Source: JAWKRB01 sp041389885
GTDB lineage: Bacteria > Myxococcota_A > Polyangia > Polyangiales > Ga0077539
Reading direction: 5' to 3'
DNA: 64,000 nt
NCBI GenBank assembly: GCA_041389885.1
Contig: JAWKRB010000030.1
Location: 1-64,000, forward strand
The notes below the pieces were generated by a model that was not told where the DNA came from, searched no databases, and worked only from the letters and a program-made list of their open reading frames with translations. Below are positions 1 to 7,802 of the stretch, one piece after another. Made by a program: the position numbers and the translations under genes. Numbering within the stretch: position 1 is the first letter of the stretch; the number at the start of each line of letters is the position of its first letter.

Positions 1-95
1 GCCGACCTGCCGCGGCTTCGCGCCCGAGGGCGAGGCGCCGCGGGCGTGGTACCGTCGCCCTGGAGAGAGGTGCGCTGCCTCTCCGGAGCCAGGCA

Positions 96-1499
96 TTGGT
101 CGACGCAGTGAAAGGCCCGGGCGCGGCGGAGCTCGAGGGACGCGACACCGAGCGAGCGCGCGCGCTTCGGGTGCTCCTCGACGCCCTGGAGCGCAGAGGC
201 GCGGCGCGTGACACCTACCTCGACGAGGCCTGCGGCGCCGACCTCGCGCTGCGCACGGAGGTCGAGTCGCTCCTCGCGCAGCGCGAGGGCCGCGGCGCGC
301 CGGCGGAGCCACCCGGGCGGCCCCGCTACCACGAGCTCCACGAGCTCGGCGTGGGGAGCTGCGGGCGCGTGACCCGCGCGTGGGACTCGGTGCTCCGGCG
401 CGTGGTGGCGCTCAAAGAGGCGCACGCCGGGCCCGAGCCGCTGCGCGGGATGCTCGAGCACGAGGCGCGCCTCCTCGCCTACCTCGACCACCCTGGCGCG
501 GTGTCGGTCTTCGAGGGGCGCTTCGAGGGGCGCGCCCACTACACGATGCGCGTGCTCGACGGCGAGACGGTGCACCAGCGGCTCGCGCGGGAGGGGCGCC
601 TGTCGGTGTCCGAGGCCGTGCGCGTGACCCTGCGCGTCAGCGAGACCATGGCGAACGCGCACGCGAAGGGGGTGCTGCACCTCGACCTCAAGCCCGCGAA
701 CGTCATGCTGCTGCCCTACGGGCAGGTGTGCGTGCTCGACTGGGGCATCGCGCGCTTCTACGACCTCAGCGCGTACCGCGCCTACCTCGCCGCGGCGAAC
801 GCGCCGCCGTTCGCGCTCGAGCGCGGGTACCAGGGCGTCGCGGGGACGCCCGCGTACATGCCCTTCGAGCAGGCGGCGGGCGAAGGGATCTCTCCCGCGA
901 CCGACATCTACGCCTGCGGCACGATGCTCTACGAGATGCTGGCGGGGAGGCTCCCGCACGGCCCGATCCTCAGCCTGCTCGACAAGGCCGCGGCCGAGTT
1001 CCCGCCGCTGCGGAGCCTGCGCGCAGACGTGCCCGCCGCGCTCGCGTCGCTCTGCGAACGGATGCTCTCGCCCCTACCCGTCGGCCGGCCTGAGAGCTTC
1101 GACGAGGTGCTGACCGCGCTCGAGCGCCTGAGCCGGGGCGACGGCGCGGCGGAGGAGCGCGCGCTCACGACCGGCGAGGTGCTCTTTCGCGAGGGCGATG
1201 CGGGCACCGTGGCCTACCAGATCCTCTCGGGGTCGTTGTCGGTCAGCGTCGAGGGCCCCGATGGGCCGAAGCAGCTCGCGCGCCGCGGGGTGGGTGAGCT
1301 CATCGGCGAGATGGCGGTGGTGAGCGGCGCCCCGCGCAGCGCGACGGCCACCGCGGCTGAGCCCACGCGGGTCGCGGTGGTGACGCGCGAGGTCATCGAG
1401 CGCGCCCTCGAGTCGGCGAACCCCATGGTCGCCAAGATGCTCCGCGAGCTGACCGAGCGGCTGCAGGAGGCCGCCGAGCGCGCCCGAGAGGGGCGCTGA
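96..1499 (+). CDS. Ser/Thr protein kinase fused to a cyclic-nucleotide-binding domain
   Basis: Hanks-type protein kinase, 467 aa. Residues 1-75 form the helical lead seen in many soluble bacterial kinases of this class. The kinase domain covers about 80-345, with a glycine loop at G85-x-G87, the ATP-binding lysine K107 in VALK, a catalytic HLDLKPAN (D197) and a DWG in place of DFG (D215). The APE position reads PFE. Residues about 355-455 form a cNMP-binding-type beta barrel (GELIGEMAVVSG, then RSATATA), so the protein probably phosphorylates a substrate under control of a bound small ligand. No membrane segment is present, so it should be cytoplasmic. The start is TTG at 96; GTG at 108 is an alternative. 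HLD and DWG replacing HRD and DFG make the activation segment atypical, but all catalytic acids are present. Confidence 0.88.
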   Translation: MVDAVKGPGAAELEGRDTERARALRVLLDALERRGAARDTYLDEACGADLALRTEVESLLAQREGRGAPAEPPGRPRYHELHELGVGSCGRVTRAWDSVLRRVVALKEAHAGPEPLRGMLEHEARLLAYLDHPGAVSVFEGRFEGRAHYTMRVLDGETVHQRLAREGRLSVSEAVRVTLRVSETMANAHAKGVLHLDLKPANVMLLPYGQVCVLDWGIARFYDLSAYRAYLAAANAPPFALERGYQGVAGTPAYMPFEQAAGEGISPATDIYACGTMLYEMLAGRLPHGPILSLLDKAAAEFPPLRSLRADVPAALASLCERMLSPLPVGRPESFDEVLTALERLSRGDGAAEERALTTGEVLFREGDAGTVAYQILSGSLSVSVEGPDGPKQLARRGVGELIGEMAVVSGAPRSATATAAEPTRVAVVTREVIERALESANPMVAKMLRELTERLQEAAERAREGR

Positions 1500-1658
1500 G
1501 CGTCGGCCCGCGCGAACCTGTCCGCGTCACGCGCGGGCTTGTGAGCCTGACTCCACCCCGACGCGGCGCCCCGAGCGCAGGCCGAACGCGCGCCCTCGAG
1601 CGAGGCTTCGCGAGGCGCGGTCGGTCGCGGGGCGAGCGGTTCGAATGGGCGAGTATAT

Positions 1659-1685
1659 CTTGACATCAAGATTCTTGATGCCAAG
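1659..1685. promoter_or_regulatory. 27-bp palindromic operator abutting the marR start codon
   Basis: Two 13-base arms, CTTGACATCAAGA and TCTTGATGCCAAG, flank a single T and match at 12 of 13 positions as an inverted repeat. The right arm ends at the base before the marR ATG. A TATATC hexamer at 1654-1659 could serve as a -10, which would put the transcription start inside the palindrome. This is the usual arrangement for MarR-family autorepression. No Shine-Dalgarno sequence is visible between operator and ATG, so the mRNA may have a very short or absent leader. Confidence 0.75.
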
Positions 1686-2150
1686 ATGACGGACGTGAGT
1701 GACACGTCCGGCACCCACCTCTGGCTGGTCTTGATGAAGGCCCACCGCGCGCTGGCTCGGCACGCGAAGCGGAGCACCGAGCGCCTCGAGCTTGGCTTCT
1801 CCGACTTCGTCATCCTCGAGCTCCTGCTCCACCGGGGGCCCCAGCCGGTGAACGCGATCGGCAGGCGCATCGAATTGACCAGCGGCGCGATCACGACCGC
1901 CGTCGACCGGCTCGAGGCGCGGGGGCTGGTCACACGGACGCACGACGCCGAGGACCGGCGGGTTCGCACGGTGTCGCTGACCCCGGAGGGGCGGAGCCAG
2001 ATCACCGTCGCGTTCGAGCAGCACCAGCGCTCGATGAACCGTGCCGCCTCCGGCCTGACCCGGGACGAGCGGGCCACCCTGATCGCCCTGGTGAAGAAGC
2101 TCGGCACCACCGCCGAAGCGCAGCTGAGAGGAGAGAGCGATGTCGCGTGA
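1686..2150 (+). CDS. MarR-family transcriptional regulator
   Basis: Winged-helix repressor of 154 aa, the usual MarR length. The helix-turn-helix and wing are visible as LLLHRGPQPVNAIGRRIELT, followed by AITTAVDRLEARGLVTRT and HDAEDRRVRTVSLT. The latter matches the family signature D-x-R-D-R-R-x-x-x-V-x-L-T. It should bind the palindrome immediately upstream and control itself plus the pirin and NmrA genes, whose frames overlap in series. MarR proteins beside pirin and NmrA genes commonly answer electrophiles or quinones; that ligand class is inferred. An internal ATG at 1734 would remove the N-terminal helix used for dimerisation, so the first ATG is preferred. Confidence 0.9.
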   Translation: MTDVSDTSGTHLWLVLMKAHRALARHAKRSTERLELGFSDFVILELLLHRGPQPVNAIGRRIELTSGAITTAVDRLEARGLVTRTHDAEDRRVRTVSLTPEGRSQITVAFEQHQRSMNRAASGLTRDERATLIALVKKLGTTAEAQLRGESDVA

Positions 2151-3021
2151 GGTCGTTCAGGTCATCACCTCCCACCGGCAGACGGAGGGGGGAGGGTTCG
2201 TCGTGCGGCGACCGTTCCCGACGCGAGGGTTCGCGCACGCCGACCCGTTCCTGCTGCTCGATGAGATGGGCCCGGTGGAGTACCAACCTGGAGAGGCGAT
2301 CGGCGCGCCCGACCACCCGCACCGCGGCTTCGAGACCGTGACGTACGTGCTCGAGGGCGAGGCCGAACACGCCGACTCGGCCGGTCACCGAGGTCGAATC
2401 GGTCCCGGCGACGTCCAGTGGATGACCGCGGGGCGCGGCGTCGTTCACGCCGAGATGCCATCCCGCGCCATGCGAGAGCGCGGTGGGCGGATGCACGGCT
2501 TCCAGCTCTGGGTGAACCTGCCCGCGCGCGACAAGATGGTGCCGCCTCGCTACCAGGAGATCCCGCGCTCGAGCATCCCGAGCGCCACCACGCCCGACGG
2601 CCTCGCGACCGTGAGGGTCATCGCGGGTGAGGCGCTCGGCGTGGGCGCGCAGATCGAGACGCGTACCCCCATCGGGTATCAGCACTGGCGCTTCGAAGCC
2701 GGCGCGACGGTCGAGGTCTCGCTCCCCCGCGCCCACGCCGCGTACGTGTACGTCTTCGACGGCTCGGTCGTCGTCGCCGGGCGCACGCTGGTGGCGGGGC
2801 AGCTCGCCGTGCTGGGCGACGGAGACACCGTGCCGTTCGCGGCGAGCGAACCGGGGCAGGCTTTGTTGCTCTCGGGCGTCCCTCTCGGCGAGCCCGTCGT
2901 CCAATACGGACCCTTCGTGATGAACACAGAGCGCGAGATCGAACAGGCCATTCTCGACTACCGGGCCGGCAGGCTCGGGGCGATCCAACCCACTGAAGGC
3001 AAGCAAGGAGAACACTCATGA
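2140..3021 (+). CDS. Pirin family protein
   Basis: Bicupin of 293 aa in the pirin/quercetinase family. The N-terminal cupin carries the metal-binding set H59, H61 (DHPHRGFET), H103 and E105 (VVHAEMP), matching known pirins. The family includes quercetin 2,3-dioxygenases and redox-linked regulators, so the exact activity cannot be assigned from sequence. The ATG overlaps the 3' end of marR by 11 bases and has a purine-rich GAGAGGAGAG ribosome site ahead of it. Its own stop overlaps the next start as ATGA. The gene is therefore co-transcribed and probably translationally coupled with both neighbours. Confidence 0.9.
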   Translation: MSREVVQVITSHRQTEGGGFVVRRPFPTRGFAHADPFLLLDEMGPVEYQPGEAIGAPDHPHRGFETVTYVLEGEAEHADSAGHRGRIGPGDVQWMTAGRGVVHAEMPSRAMRERGGRMHGFQLWVNLPARDKMVPPRYQEIPRSSIPSATTPDGLATVRVIAGEALGVGAQIETRTPIGYQHWRFEAGATVEVSLPRAHAAYVYVFDGSVVVAGRTLVAGQLAVLGDGDTVPFAASEPGQALLLSGVPLGEPVVQYGPFVMNTEREIEQAILDYRAGRLGAIQPTEGKQGEHS

Positions 3022-3869
3022 GCACCATCCTGGTCACCGGAGCCACAGGCAAGCAGGGCGGCGCGGTCGCGCGGGGACTGATCCAGCGCGGCCACACGGT
3101 CCGCGCCTTGACGCGCAAGCCCGACGGAGCGGCGGCGAAGGCGCTGGCAGACGCGGGCGCGCACATCGTCGTGGGCGCCCTCGAGGACCGCGCGTCGCTC
3201 GATCGAGCGGCCGCCGGCGCCGACGCCGTCTTCTCGATGAGCACGCCGTTCGAGCAGGGCCCCGAGGTCGAGGTCCGTCAGGGAGTCACCGTCGCCGACG
3301 CGGCGAGGGCCGCCGGCGCGTACCTCGTCTACACGTCCGTCGCCTCGGCCGATCGCGCGACCGGCATCCCGCACTTCGACAGCAAGTACCGCGTCGAGCA
3401 GCACATCCGTTCGACCGGGGCCAAGGCCGCGATCATCGCGCCGGTGTACTTCATGGAGAACGTCTACTTCGCGGCCGAGCAGTTCCGGGCCGGGGTCTAT
3501 GCGACGCCGCTGACGCCGGGCCGCAAGCTGGCGCAGATCGCCGTCGACGACATCGCGCACTGCGCGATCGCCGCGCTCGAGGACCCGGGGCGATTCGCGG
3601 GCACTCGCTTCGACCTGGCGGGAGATGAGGTGAGCGGAGAAGACGCCGTGGCCATCCTGAGCCGCGTGAGCGGGAGGCCGTTCCACTACTTCCAGGTCCC
3701 GATGGAGATGATCCGCCAGGGCATGGGCGAGGACGGGGTGCGGATGTACGAGTGGTTCGAGCGAACCGGCTACGCCGTCGATCGCGCGGCGCTCGCCAGC
3801 GCCTTCCCCGGGGTTGCCTGGACCTCGTTCGAGGCATGGGCCCGCCGCCAGCCGGGAGTCGGCGCCTGA
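3018..3869 (+). CDS. NmrA-family NAD(P)-binding protein
   Basis: Atypical short-chain dehydrogenase/NmrA family protein, 283 aa. The Rossmann dinucleotide motif GATGKQGG lies at residues 8-15, followed by a beta-alpha-beta fold (VRALTRKPD, then VVGALEDRASL). TSVASAD and the substrate-side region around AIIAPVYFMENV are typical of NmrA/HSCARG-like redox sensors and azoreductase-like proteins. The ATG overlaps the pirin stop (ATGA), with AAGGAG eight bases upstream, so translation is coupled. In this operon it probably acts as an NAD(P)H-dependent reductase or redox sensor in the same stress response; no substrate can be read from the sequence. Confidence 0.88.
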   Translation: MSTILVTGATGKQGGAVARGLIQRGHTVRALTRKPDGAAAKALADAGAHIVVGALEDRASLDRAAAGADAVFSMSTPFEQGPEVEVRQGVTVADAARAAGAYLVYTSVASADRATGIPHFDSKYRVEQHIRSTGAKAAIIAPVYFMENVYFAAEQFRAGVYATPLTPGRKLAQIAVDDIAHCAIAALEDPGRFAGTRFDLAGDEVSGEDAVAILSRVSGRPFHYFQVPMEMIRQGMGEDGVRMYEWFERTGYAVDRAALASAFPGVAWTSFEAWARRQPGVGA

Positions 3870-4038
3870 GCCGTGGTCGGGGGCGGTGCCATCGGCGACA
3901 TCGCCCCCGTCTGTTGAGCGCTCGCCGCGGGTCGACCCCACGGCGAGGGACCCGCACGACGCGGTCATCGAGGTCCGCGGCACGGCTGCATGCGCGGACC
4001 GCGGGCGCGAGAGCCCGAGAGAGGAAGGAGAGAACGAG

Positions 4039-4311
4039 ATGACGCCCGAAGGCGTTCTCCCGCAGGCGTCTGGTATCCCTACCCTCTATTCCCGACCGGG
4101 CGCCTGCGCGCTCGCCCCGCACATCGTTCTCCATTGGGTCGCAGCGGAGCACGTCGCCAGGCGGGCCGAACGAGACGACCCCGAGCTGCTCGCGATCAAC
4201 CCCACCGGGGCGGCAGGGCGAGCGCATCAATTCCTCATTGGTTTCAATGGAAACGGTGCTCACCGCTTTCAGCTGCCCGCGACAAATCCATTGAATCCAT
4301 TGAGGAATTGA
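4039..4311 (+). pseudogene. Glutathione S-transferase remnant, truncated by an inverted-repeat element
   Basis: An ATG preceded by a strong AAGGAG site opens a reading frame whose first about 60 residues match the N-terminal thioredoxin-like half of a bacterial GST. Diagnostic pieces are LYSRPGACALAPHIVL and DDPELLAINPTGA. After NPTGAAG the frame runs into the 4214-4324 inverted repeat and stops inside its right arm. Just beyond the repeat the DNA can still be read as APKVTLRTG, which resembles the next GST beta strand. After that homology is lost, and the C-terminal helical domain (about 140 residues in intact GSTs) is missing. The remnant sits 170 bases after nmrA in the same orientation and was probably the fourth gene of the operon. 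Confidence 0.7.
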
Positions 4312-4324
4312 TGCGCTCGCCCTG
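4214..4324. repeat. Near-perfect inverted repeat (REPIN/MITE-like), 38-bp arms
   Basis: Arms at 4214-4251 and 4287-4324 are inverted copies of each other with 36 of 38 positions matching, separated by a 35-base loop. Each arm starts (outer end) with CAGGGCGAGCGCATCAATTC and ends near CAATGGA. The composition is clearly more AT-rich than the neighbouring coding DNA. The left arm plus the first loop bases (4214-4261) is related to 50107-50154 on the opposite strand (38 of 48 bases), so this is a dispersed element. It lies inside the GST remnant. No transposase is encoded within it. Confidence 0.8.
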
Positions 4325-4422
4325 GCGCCGAAGGTCACCCTCAGAACGGGGAGTGGAACGCACGTCGGCAGGTTCGCCGTGCCGCTCTGTCGGGTGCGCG
4401 CAGAGTGTGCTGTGATCGCGCG

Positions 4423-4989
4423 ATGATCGGTGGCGTGCGCGCGTGGGCAGCGGTCGCGGTCGCGTCGGGACTCGTCGGGGCGTCGTCCACCGTCGCCGCG
4501 CAGACCGGCGCGCCGCCGCCGAACGCGCTCGTGGTGAACGGCGTCTTCGAGGCGTTCCTGGAGCGCGCGAAGGTCGGGGTCGAGTATCAGATCCACCCGT
4601 TTCAGCGCGAGTATGGGGGGCACGGCTTCGCCTTCGGGCTCGAATGGCGTCACTTCACCTCGGAGCTCGGCGGCGCCTGGAACGGAGGATTCGCCTCCCT
4701 GCGGTACTCCTACGACGCCGTGCTCGGCGGCGTCATCGTGGTGTCGCCGTACGCGTCGGTCGACGTGGGCTTCGTCGAAGACTCGTGCAGCCGAGACCTG
4801 CGCGCTCCCAACGGCTGCTACGGCGCGCTCGCGCTGGTCTCAGGCGGCGTCGACCTCGGTGGGATCGTCGCGAGGCGGTGGCTCCTCGCGCTCCGCGTGG
4901 GCCTGGGATCGATCCCGATCTACGACACGAACCGCACGTACTCGACGCGGCTCTTCGAGGTCGGGGTCTCGGCCGGCGTGCTCTTCTGA
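4423..4989 (+). CDS. Exported outer-membrane beta-barrel-like protein
   Basis: Protein of 188 aa with an N-terminal signal peptide (VRAWAAVAVASGLVGASSTVAAQ, cleavage expected after AAQ). The rest has alternating hydrophobic/polar strands, many Gly and aromatic residues and a terminal GVSAGVLF. This is the style of small outer-membrane barrels and ends in Phe as such proteins do. The two cysteines in SCSRDLRAPNGCYG could form an external-loop disulfide. No specific family is recognised. The ATG at 4423 is chosen over an upstream GTG at 4405 because it places the signal peptide at the N-terminus. Confidence 0.7.
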   Translation: MIGGVRAWAAVAVASGLVGASSTVAAQTGAPPPNALVVNGVFEAFLERAKVGVEYQIHPFQREYGGHGFAFGLEWRHFTSELGGAWNGGFASLRYSYDAVLGGVIVVSPYASVDVGFVEDSCSRDLRAPNGCYGALALVSGGVDLGGIVARRWLLALRVGLGSIPIYDTNRTYSTRLFEVGVSAGVLF

Positions 4990-5069
4990 CTCGCGCGTCG
5001 CTCGCGAGGGTGCGCGCTTTCTTGTGCGCGTCGGCGAGACTCCGCTACCACTGCGCGGGTGAGGCGCTG

Positions 5070-5507
5070 GTGAAGGACATCCCCCGGATCATCGTCGCGG
5101 TGACCCTCGGGCTCATGGTGGGCGCGGCGGTGAACATGGCCCTCGTGATGCTCGGCGGCGCGCTCGTCGCGCCCCCCGCGGGCGCCGTGGTCACCGACCA
5201 GGAGAGCCTCCGCCGTTCGATGCCACTCTTTGGGCCGCAACACTTTCTCTTCCCGTTCCTGGCGCACGCGGCGGGGTCGCTGGTGGGGGCCCTCGTGGCC
5301 GCGAAGCTCGCGCCGCCCGCCGCCTGGCGCTGGTCTCTCCTCGTCGGCGGGTGCTTTCTGGTGGGCGGGGCGCAGATGGCCCGCGCGCTGCCTGCGCCAG
5401 CATGGTTCATCTCGGCGGACCTGATCCTGGCGTACCTACCCGCCGCCTGGTTGGGCGCGCGGCTCGCCCGGCGCGGCGCGGCGCCGTCGGGCCGGGTCGA
5501 GGTGTGA
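5070..5507 (+). CDS. Small four-helix membrane protein
   Basis: Unrecognised inner-membrane protein of 145 aa starting at a GTG (MKDIPRIIVAV) with GAGG five bases upstream. Four hydrophobic stretches are evident: IIVAVTLGLMVGAAVNMALVML, FPFLAHAAGSLVGALVAAKLA, WSLLVGGCFLVGGAQMARAL and ISADLILAYLPAAWLGARLA. The tail is short and Arg-rich. Size and topology resemble many uncharacterised four-TM proteins, but no conserved catalytic or transport motif stands out. It follows the barrel-like protein by 80 bases in the same direction and may share its transcript. Confidence 0.72.
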   Translation: MKDIPRIIVAVTLGLMVGAAVNMALVMLGGALVAPPAGAVVTDQESLRRSMPLFGPQHFLFPFLAHAAGSLVGALVAAKLAPPAAWRWSLLVGGCFLVGGAQMARALPAPAWFISADLILAYLPAAWLGARLARRGAAPSGRVEV

Positions 5508-5897
5508 AGCGGGCGCGCCCCGCGCGTCGCGGGCGCTCCAGGCCGACGGCGTTGCGAGGTGAGGGTCACCGCCGGGTAGCGTTGCGCGAGCGCCTCGAGG
5601 GCGTCCCGGTGAACCGGGGGGACGGGGTGACGCTCGCGCTCGTCGACCGATGGATCTCAAGGTCGCCACGCGCGAAGGTCTCCGACCGACGAACGTGTGG
5701 GTGGGAGCCCACGCAACACCCAGGGTCTGCCGCGTAAGTGAGTACGCGAAGACGCCGCTGATCTCCGTCGTCTCGCGGCGTTGCGCCTCCCTTCCGTCGC
5801 GATGCTACGCGGCGGTCCGCGCGCCTTGCGAGCCTCGCATTTCGACTTCGCCATCGCGTACTTGTCTTTGCCGCAGACCCCTACCTGAAGGACTCGA
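5508..5897. other. Gene-free stretch, nothing recognised
   Basis: About 390 bases between a membrane protein gene and the next plus-strand gene. Frames in this stretch are short and Arg/Pro/Ser-rich in the way typical of non-coding reading in GC-rich DNA. No repeat, tRNA fold or convincing promoter was found. A purine-rich GAAGGACTCGA lies just before the 5898 ATG and may be its ribosome site. Confidence 0.5.
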
Positions 5898-6578
5898 ATG
5901 ACCCACCATGAAATTCCCCGGCTCACGATTCCTGAGCCCGGGTGGAGCCCCGGTCCACCGGGTAGCCACGACCTCGGCGAGTTCGCCGTCGGTGGCCCCG
6001 CGAGCGTGCTCACCCGTGGCTGGAGAGACGACGACCCCCGCGACCTCGGCGACGACCGCGTCGCGCTCTCGCTGCGTCCAGGGCGATGGCGGGCGCGCCT
6101 CGTCATCCAGCCAGAGGGGGTACCGGCCGAGCTCGCGGAAGAGCTCGCCGATCATCCCGACGGTGGCTTTCTGGTCAGCACCTACGAGGTGCTCCACGGT
6201 CGCCCGTGGCTCGTCCTCGCGCACGCCGACCTCGAAGTCGGCACGCCGCGCGCGGCGAAGCGAGTGACCGCGGCCTCGCTCGAAGGCGCGGCGGAGCTGA
6301 GGACGGTGCCCTTCGTCGTCACCACGGGCGAGGGCGTCGTCGCGTCGCTCAACCCCGTGGGCAGCCCCGAGCCCTGGGAGCATCGCGTCGCCTTCGTGAC
6401 GGGAGACGCGCCCTCGGCCACCGCGCGCTCGGCGCTCGCCGCCGCCTCCCCCGAGGACCTCGTCTCGACGTGGGCGTGGGGGCTTCTCTTTCTGTGCGGT
6501 CGAGACGGCAGCTTCGTCGTGTTCGCGGCCGGGCCCGAGTCCGCGCGGACCGTCGTCGCGCTCCCAGGGCGAATCTGA
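5898..6578 (+). CDS. Hypothetical cytoplasmic protein
   Basis: Unrecognised protein of 226 aa with no signal peptide or membrane helix. It is Asp/Ala/Val-rich with alternating strand-like segments (RVALSLRPGRWRARLVIQP, TTGEGVVASLNPVG, DGSFVVFAAG), suggesting a mostly beta fold. A purine-rich GAAGGACTCGA precedes the ATG at a workable distance. Nothing in the neighbourhood suggests a role. Codon third positions are strongly G/C, as in the real genes around it, which supports coding. Confidence 0.65.
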   Translation: MTHHEIPRLTIPEPGWSPGPPGSHDLGEFAVGGPASVLTRGWRDDDPRDLGDDRVALSLRPGRWRARLVIQPEGVPAELAEELADHPDGGFLVSTYEVLHGRPWLVLAHADLEVGTPRAAKRVTAASLEGAAELRTVPFVVTTGEGVVASLNPVGSPEPWEHRVAFVTGDAPSATARSALAAASPEDLVSTWAWGLLFLCGRDGSFVVFAAGPESARTVVALPGRI

Positions 6579-6800
6579 GCCCTGTGCGCTCGCCTCGTCG
6601 GGGGGTATTGGTCTGGACGGCCCCGCGGAGCGTTCGCAGGGGGGTATCGCTCCGACGAGGTGGCAACCCGGTCGAGCGAGCGGGGCACCGCCCCCCTCGC
6701 GCCGCCGGGGTATCGTCGCGGGCGCCGCGGGCTTCGTGGGCGCGCGCGGCCTCTCTCCAGGCGCTCCCAGGCGATCCGATGCCCTTGCGTTCAGTCGTGG

Positions 6801-6830
6801 TTGACGCCCACGACTTGATGAATCGACAAT
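6801..6830 (+). promoter_or_regulatory. Candidate sigma-70-type promoter giving a leaderless mRNA
   Basis: TTGACG (6801-6806) and GACAAT (6825-6830) are separated by 18 bases. The expected start site would coincide with or lie a base or two from the ATG at 6837, so the lipoprotein mRNA would have essentially no leader. This fits the absence of any Shine-Dalgarno sequence before that ATG. Confidence 0.4.
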
Positions 6831-6836
6831 GTCGCG

Positions 6837-7316
6837 ATGCGATCGATTCCTCTATTCCTCGTGCTCGCTCTGCTCGTCTCGTGTGGGACTCCGTCCCAGA
6901 GCGGCGCTGGCGGCGGCGGCGGCGGGGGCGGCGGCGGCGGCGGCGGCTCGTGGTGCGGCGCGCCGGTGTTCCCCAACCCCAGCGGCGATGCCGTGAATAG
7001 CTGCATCAGCCAGGCGTGCTGCGCCCAGATCAACGCGTGCGCCGCAGACTCCGTGTGCTCGGCGTGCGCGAACGACGCGTCTGACCCCCAGTGCCAGCAG
7101 AACGCCGCGCTTCAGGGGTTCATCGCCTGTGGGGTTCCGGCTGCGCAGCGCTGCTCCGGCGGCGGCGGCGGCGGCGGGGGCGGCGGGGGTGGCCCGACCT
7201 GTGGGGGGCTCAACACAGTCTGCTCGACGCTCGGCGGGGGTTGCTGCCTCGGGCTCGTGTGTTGTGAGCAGACCTCGCCGCCGAGTTGTCAGTCCTTCGC
7301 GTCGTGCAGGCTCTGA
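6837..7316 (+). CDS. Cysteine-rich lipoprotein with two polyglycine linkers
   Basis: Exported lipoprotein of 159 aa. A signal peptide (MRSIPLFLVLALLVSC) ends in a lipobox with the acylated cysteine at C16. Two runs of about 13 and 12 glycines separate two small Cys-rich modules. The first (residues about 38-105) holds patterns such as ACCAQINACAADSVCSAC. The second (about 120-159) reads CGGLNTVCSTLGGGCCLGLVCCEQ. Even cysteine numbers suggest disulfide-bonded domains on the cell surface, spaced by flexible glycine. The encoding GGC/GGG runs are slippage-prone. No enzyme function is visible; such proteins are common in myxobacterial genomes. Confidence 0.8.
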   Translation: MRSIPLFLVLALLVSCGTPSQSGAGGGGGGGGGGGGGSWCGAPVFPNPSGDAVNSCISQACCAQINACAADSVCSACANDASDPQCQQNAALQGFIACGVPAAQRCSGGGGGGGGGGGGPTCGGLNTVCSTLGGGCCLGLVCCEQTSPPSCQSFASCRL

Positions 7317-7802
7317 GCGCTGGCGGTGCCTCCTGAGCGGGTCGCCCAGGGCCCGCGACCGTGTTCGATCCCTCGATCCTCTTCACGCTCAGCGCCGCGC
7401 GCAGCTCCACGACAACCACGACGCCGCAGACCGCGATGAGACCACGGAGGTGGTCGTCACGCTCGTTCGGCGCGGCGACACGTGGGAAGCGCGCGTCAGG
7501 TCGCCCTGGGTCGCGCGCAGCTCAAGTATTGTTTGGGCGTGATTTCGTTGTGGTCATGAGGCGGCGCACCTATAGCGGTAGGGCGATGTTCGAAGGCTCC
7601 TTCGCAGCCGCGCCGCGTCGGCCCCCGACGTCTCTTCTGTTCTGCGTGCCGTCTGCGCGTGGGGCACGAAGCGACCCGTCGGCAGCGCGTCGAACTGCCG
7701 CATCGAGCGCAGCCCTTCGCCCGCTGCCTTCACTCTAGACAACGCCCGTTCGTTACAGGTCGTGCGCGATGGCGAATCGCGTCGCCCGAGGAGCGTCCAC
7801 CT
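7317..7802. other. Gene-free stretch with a possible decayed reading frame
   Basis: About 490 bases between two lipoprotein genes. The plus-strand frame ending at 7542 reads DETTEVVVTLVRRGDTWEAR around 7437-7500. This looks protein-like but has no start or ribosome site of its own, so it may be a remnant. The final about 100 bases are less GC-rich and probably carry the promoter for the 7803 gene; no clear -35/-10 pair was identified. Confidence 0.4.

Noticed and set aside
6593..6656. CCTCGTCGG/CCGACGAGG stem as a terminator after the 5898 gene
   Set aside because: The 9-bp arms are about 50 bases apart with no T-run; too weak to call in DNA this GC-rich.
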